NCBI GenBank assembly: GCA_032250895.1
Contig: JAVVEZ010000033.1
Coordinates: forward strand, 1-33,522
Length of the DNA stretch: 33,522 bases
Source of the DNA: JAVVEZ01 sp032250895
GTDB taxonomy: Bacteria; Pseudomonadota; Gammaproteobacteria; Pseudomonadales; Pseudohongiellaceae
Reading direction: 5' to 3'
A program made the translations under genes and the position numbers. Shown here one piece after another: positions 31,844 through 33,522 of the stretch (positions are counted from its first letter, which is position 1; every line of letters begins with the position of its first letter). The notes under the pieces were generated by a model, which saw only the letters and a list, made by a program, of their open reading frames with translations, made no database searches and had not been told where the DNA came from.

Positions 31844-32320
31844 ATGAGAAAAGTTCCAATGACAGTGCTGGGTGCCGAAAGGCTCCGCGCAGAACTCAAT
31901 GACCTGAAGACCCGGCAGCGGCCGAAAATCATCCAGGCCATTGCCGAGGCCCGGGCGCATGGGGATCTGAAGGAAAATGCAGAATATCATGCCGCCCGTG
32001 AGCAGCAGAGTTTCTGTGAAGGCCGTATCAATGAGATAGAAGGCAAGCTGGCGGATGCCGAAATCATCGATGTCAGCAAGATTCCGGTGAGTGGCAAGGT
32101 CATTTTTGGCAGTACGGTAAAACTCTTCAACCTGGATACCGAGAAAACCGTTTCCTACCAGATTGTCGGTGAAGACGAAGCGGATGTTAAAAATTTCAAG
32201 ATATCGGTGGGGTCACCCATCGCCCGGGCCCTGATGGGCAAGGAAGAAGGCGATGAGATCGTGGTGCATGCGCCCGGCGGCGAGATCTCGTATGAAATCG
32301 AGAGTGTCGAGCACCTTTAG
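31844..32320 (+). CDS. greA: transcription elongation factor GreA
   Basis: GreA enters the RNA polymerase secondary channel and stimulates cleavage of backtracked RNA. The 158-residue protein has the expected N-terminal coiled-coil (MTVLGAERLRAELNDLKTRQRP...EARAHGDLKENAEYHAAREQQ). The tip acidic residues lie in GDLKENAEY. A C-terminal FKBP-like domain follows (VIFGSTVKLFNL; GSPIARALMGKEEGDEIVVHAPGG). The start MRKVPMTV matches MQAIPMT of E. coli. Just upstream AGAGCATGAGAA is tandemly repeated, which creates an earlier ATG that stops after four codons. It probably belongs to the carAB transcript. Confidence 0.97.
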   Translation: MRKVPMTVLGAERLRAELNDLKTRQRPKIIQAIAEARAHGDLKENAEYHAAREQQSFCEGRINEIEGKLADAEIIDVSKIPVSGKVIFGSTVKLFNLDTEKTVSYQIVGEDEADVKNFKISVGSPIARALMGKEEGDEIVVHAPGGEISYEIESVEHL

Positions 32321-32334
32321 GGCTCGCCTTGGCT

Positions 32335-32652
32335 TCAGTTCGCCGCGATCTGGTGGCGGAGCAGGTTCGACAGTTTGGGGTTGGGGTTTTTGGCGGCGCG
32401 ATAGATCAGGGCAATGTTGCCGATCATCTGTATCAGTTCGGCATGGCTTGACGCACAGATTTGCTTTGCCAGAGCCTGCTTTTCGCTGCGTTCGGCAGCA
32501 TTGATCCTGACCTTGATCAATTCATGGTCCTTCAGTGCCCTGAGTATTTCTGCGCTCACGTTTTCCGATAAAGCACTCGAAATAATGACCACAGGATTCA
32601 GATGATGGCCAATGGCCCTGAACTGTTTGATCTGCTTTGAACTTAAACTCAT
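32335..32652 (-). CDS. yhbY: YhbY-family ribosome-assembly RNA-binding protein (CRM domain)
   Basis: The ATG at 32652 gives a 105-residue protein starting MSLSSKQIKQFRAIGHHLNPVV, the usual YhbY start; the upstream extension to 32754 is not conserved in character. The CRM RNA-binding fold is shown by ALKDHELIKVRINAAERSEKQALAKQICASSHAELIQMIGNIALIYR, with the family GxxxxxYR-type end. YhbY associates with pre-50S ribosomal particles. It is on the opposite strand to its neighbours: convergent with greA (14 bp between stops) and divergent from rlmE, 79 bp away, as is common for this gene pair. Confidence 0.94.
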   Translation of the reverse strand: MSLSSKQIKQFRAIGHHLNPVVIISSALSENVSAEILRALKDHELIKVRINAAERSEKQALAKQICASSHAELIQMIGNIALIYRAAKNPNPKLSNLLRHQIAAN

Positions 32653-32731
32653 TGTCAACCTTTGCTGCCGGATACGCGGAGTTGTCCATTTTACGCCATT
32701 GCAAGCCCTGTAAAGAAAGATTTTTGTTGAT

Positions 32732-33352
32732 ATGAGCAAATCAAAGAGCAGCAAGAGCTGGTTGAAAGAACATTTTGACGATGCCTATGTGCGTAAATCC
32801 AGGGCCGATGGCTATCGTTCCCGTGCCAGTTACAAATTGTTGGCCATCCAGGAAAAAGACCATATTCTCAGGCCTGGCATGGTGGTCGTGGACCTGGGTG
32901 CCGCCCCGGGGGGCTGGTCGCAGGTGGCGGTCCCGCTGGTGCAACCGGGTGGCAGGATCATAGCGTCCGATATCCTGGCCATGGAGCCGGTGTCGGGTGT
33001 TGATTTCGTATTGGGTGATTTTACCGAGGATTCCTGCCTGCAGCAGATACTTGAACTTGTCGATGGCCAGTCGGTAGACCTTGTAATTTCCGATATGGCC
33101 CCAAATATTAGCGGAATGGCAGAAATCGACCAGCCCCGTGCCATGGCTCTGATCGAGCTTGCCCTGGCGTTTGCGCAGCAGACCCTGAAGCCTGAAGGCA
33201 CCCTGCTGATGAAAGTGTTCCAGGGGGAGGGTTTTGAGGCGGTACTGAAGGAGATGCGACAGCAATTTTCTCAGGTTTTGAGTAGGAAACCGGATGCATC
33301 CCGGTCCAGATCAAAGGAAGTTTACCTTTTGGGGAAGGGATTCCGGGCCTGA
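32732..33352 (+). CDS. rlmE: 23S rRNA (uridine 2552-2'-O)-methyltransferase
   Basis: RlmE (FtsJ/RrmJ) methylates U2552 in the A-loop of 23S rRNA late in 50S assembly, using S-adenosylmethionine. The 206-residue protein has the cofactor site DLGAAPGGWSQ (54-64). The K-D-K-E catalytic set is complete: K35 (ASYKLL), D121 (SDMAPN), K161 (LLMKVF) and E196 (SKEVYLL), each three positions before the E. coli numbering. The basic N-terminus (SKSKSSKSW) contacts RNA. It is followed 115 bp later by ftsH, the classic rlmE-ftsH pair. Confidence 0.97.
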   Translation: MSKSKSSKSWLKEHFDDAYVRKSRADGYRSRASYKLLAIQEKDHILRPGMVVVDLGAAPGGWSQVAVPLVQPGGRIIASDILAMEPVSGVDFVLGDFTEDSCLQQILELVDGQSVDLVISDMAPNISGMAEIDQPRAMALIELALAFAQQTLKPEGTLLMKVFQGEGFEAVLKEMRQQFSQVLSRKPDASRSRSKEVYLLGKGFRA

Positions 33353-33467
33353 AAACCGGGCGGAAAGATAGGCAAATTTCCATTTTCGTGCCAGAATGGG
33401 CCATGAAACGAGGCCTGAAACTGAAAATTTTCAATTCACTTTATACACATGCTTAGGGGAAGAACCC

Positions 33468-33522
33468 TTGAACGACATGGCTAAAAACTTGCTGTTATGG
33501 ATGATCATTGCTGCGGTCCTGC
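33468..33522 (+). CDS. ftsH: ATP-dependent zinc metalloprotease FtsH (3' partial, first 18 codons)
   Basis: The frame TTG-AAC-GAC-ATG reads M-N-D-M-A-K-N-L-L-L-W-M-I-I-A-A-V-L up to the window edge, the start of the first transmembrane helix of FtsH. TTG 33468 is favoured because AGGGGA precedes it by seven bases. The ATG at 33477 gives the shorter form starting MAKNL. FtsH degrades misfolded membrane proteins and, in E. coli, sigma-32 and LpxC. Its place after rlmE supports the call. The intergenic region holds a TGAAAATTTTCA palindrome (33422-33433) and a TATACA -10-like box. Confidence 0.9.
   Translation, partial: MNDMAKNLLLWMIIAAVL

Noticed and set aside
31833..31847. Short upstream ORF before greA as a regulatory leader
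   Set aside because: It is four codons created by a tandem repeat of AGAGCATGAGAA, with no supporting structure around it.
33422..33447. A heat-shock promoter for ftsH
   Set aside because: CCTGAAAC and a TATACA box are present, but there is no CCCCAT-like element at the right spacing, so sigma-32 control cannot be supported from sequence.

Overview
The window is about 33.5 kb of moderately GC-rich chromosomal DNA. It suggests a gammaproteobacterium: from about 17.1 kb to the end the order is ssrA-smpB-ratA-rnfH-bamE-fur-recN-grpE-dnaK-dnaJ-dapB-carA-carB-greA-yhbY-rlmE-ftsH. From memory this matches the Pseudomonas-type arrangement of the same block. The tmRNA tag (AANDDTYALAA with the charged Ala), the Fur metal ligands and a sigma-32 promoter in front of grpE fit the same assignment. 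I cannot name a genus.

Layout. (1) 0-16.8 kb is an accessory region. It holds a 5'-truncated membrane/flavin-disulfide-reductase fusion, a two-gene unit (DUF3179 protein plus a small CC-motif membrane protein), a Fic protein with a ruined active site, an HDOD/pseudo-receiver/GGDEF signalling protein, an OmpA-like outer-membrane protein, a gamma-glutamyltransferase homologue lacking the usual glutamate-binding residues, a DMT exporter with a very His-rich tail, a secreted beta-helix protein, a secreted SGNH hydrolase and an MFS transporter. (2) 16.8-17.5 kb holds ssrA on the minus strand and a 60-bp duplicate of its 3' end plus terminator. (3) 17.5-20.4 kb holds trans-translation (smpB), ratA-rnfH, bamE and fur. 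The bamE-fur pair is bracketed by two almost identical 169-bp palindromic elements in opposite orientation. (4) 20.4-26.2 kb holds recN, divergent from the heat-shock unit grpE-dnaK-dnaJ. (5) 26.3-33.5 kb holds dapB, the carAB operon behind an elaborate leader, greA, yhbY, rlmE and the first codons of ftsH.

How the genes work together. ssrA and smpB form the ribosome-rescue pair. GrpE, DnaK and DnaJ form one chaperone machine, with sigma-32-like promoters before grpE and dnaK. CarA and CarB form carbamoyl-phosphate synthetase for arginine and pyrimidines. GreA, YhbY, RlmE and FtsH act in transcription, ribosome assembly and protein quality control.

The most unusual material is non-coding or degenerate. 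It comprises a family of about 169-bp palindromic, MITE-like elements (three copies plus a solo end), the duplicated ssrA 3' end, the carAB leader (promoter, 8-codon ORF, intrinsic terminator, 22-bp perfect palindrome), a probably leaderless smpB, and enzyme or receiver domains that keep their fold but have lost signature residues. I did not see a complete new multi-gene defence or mobile system. No CRISPR array, transposase or tRNA was recognised.
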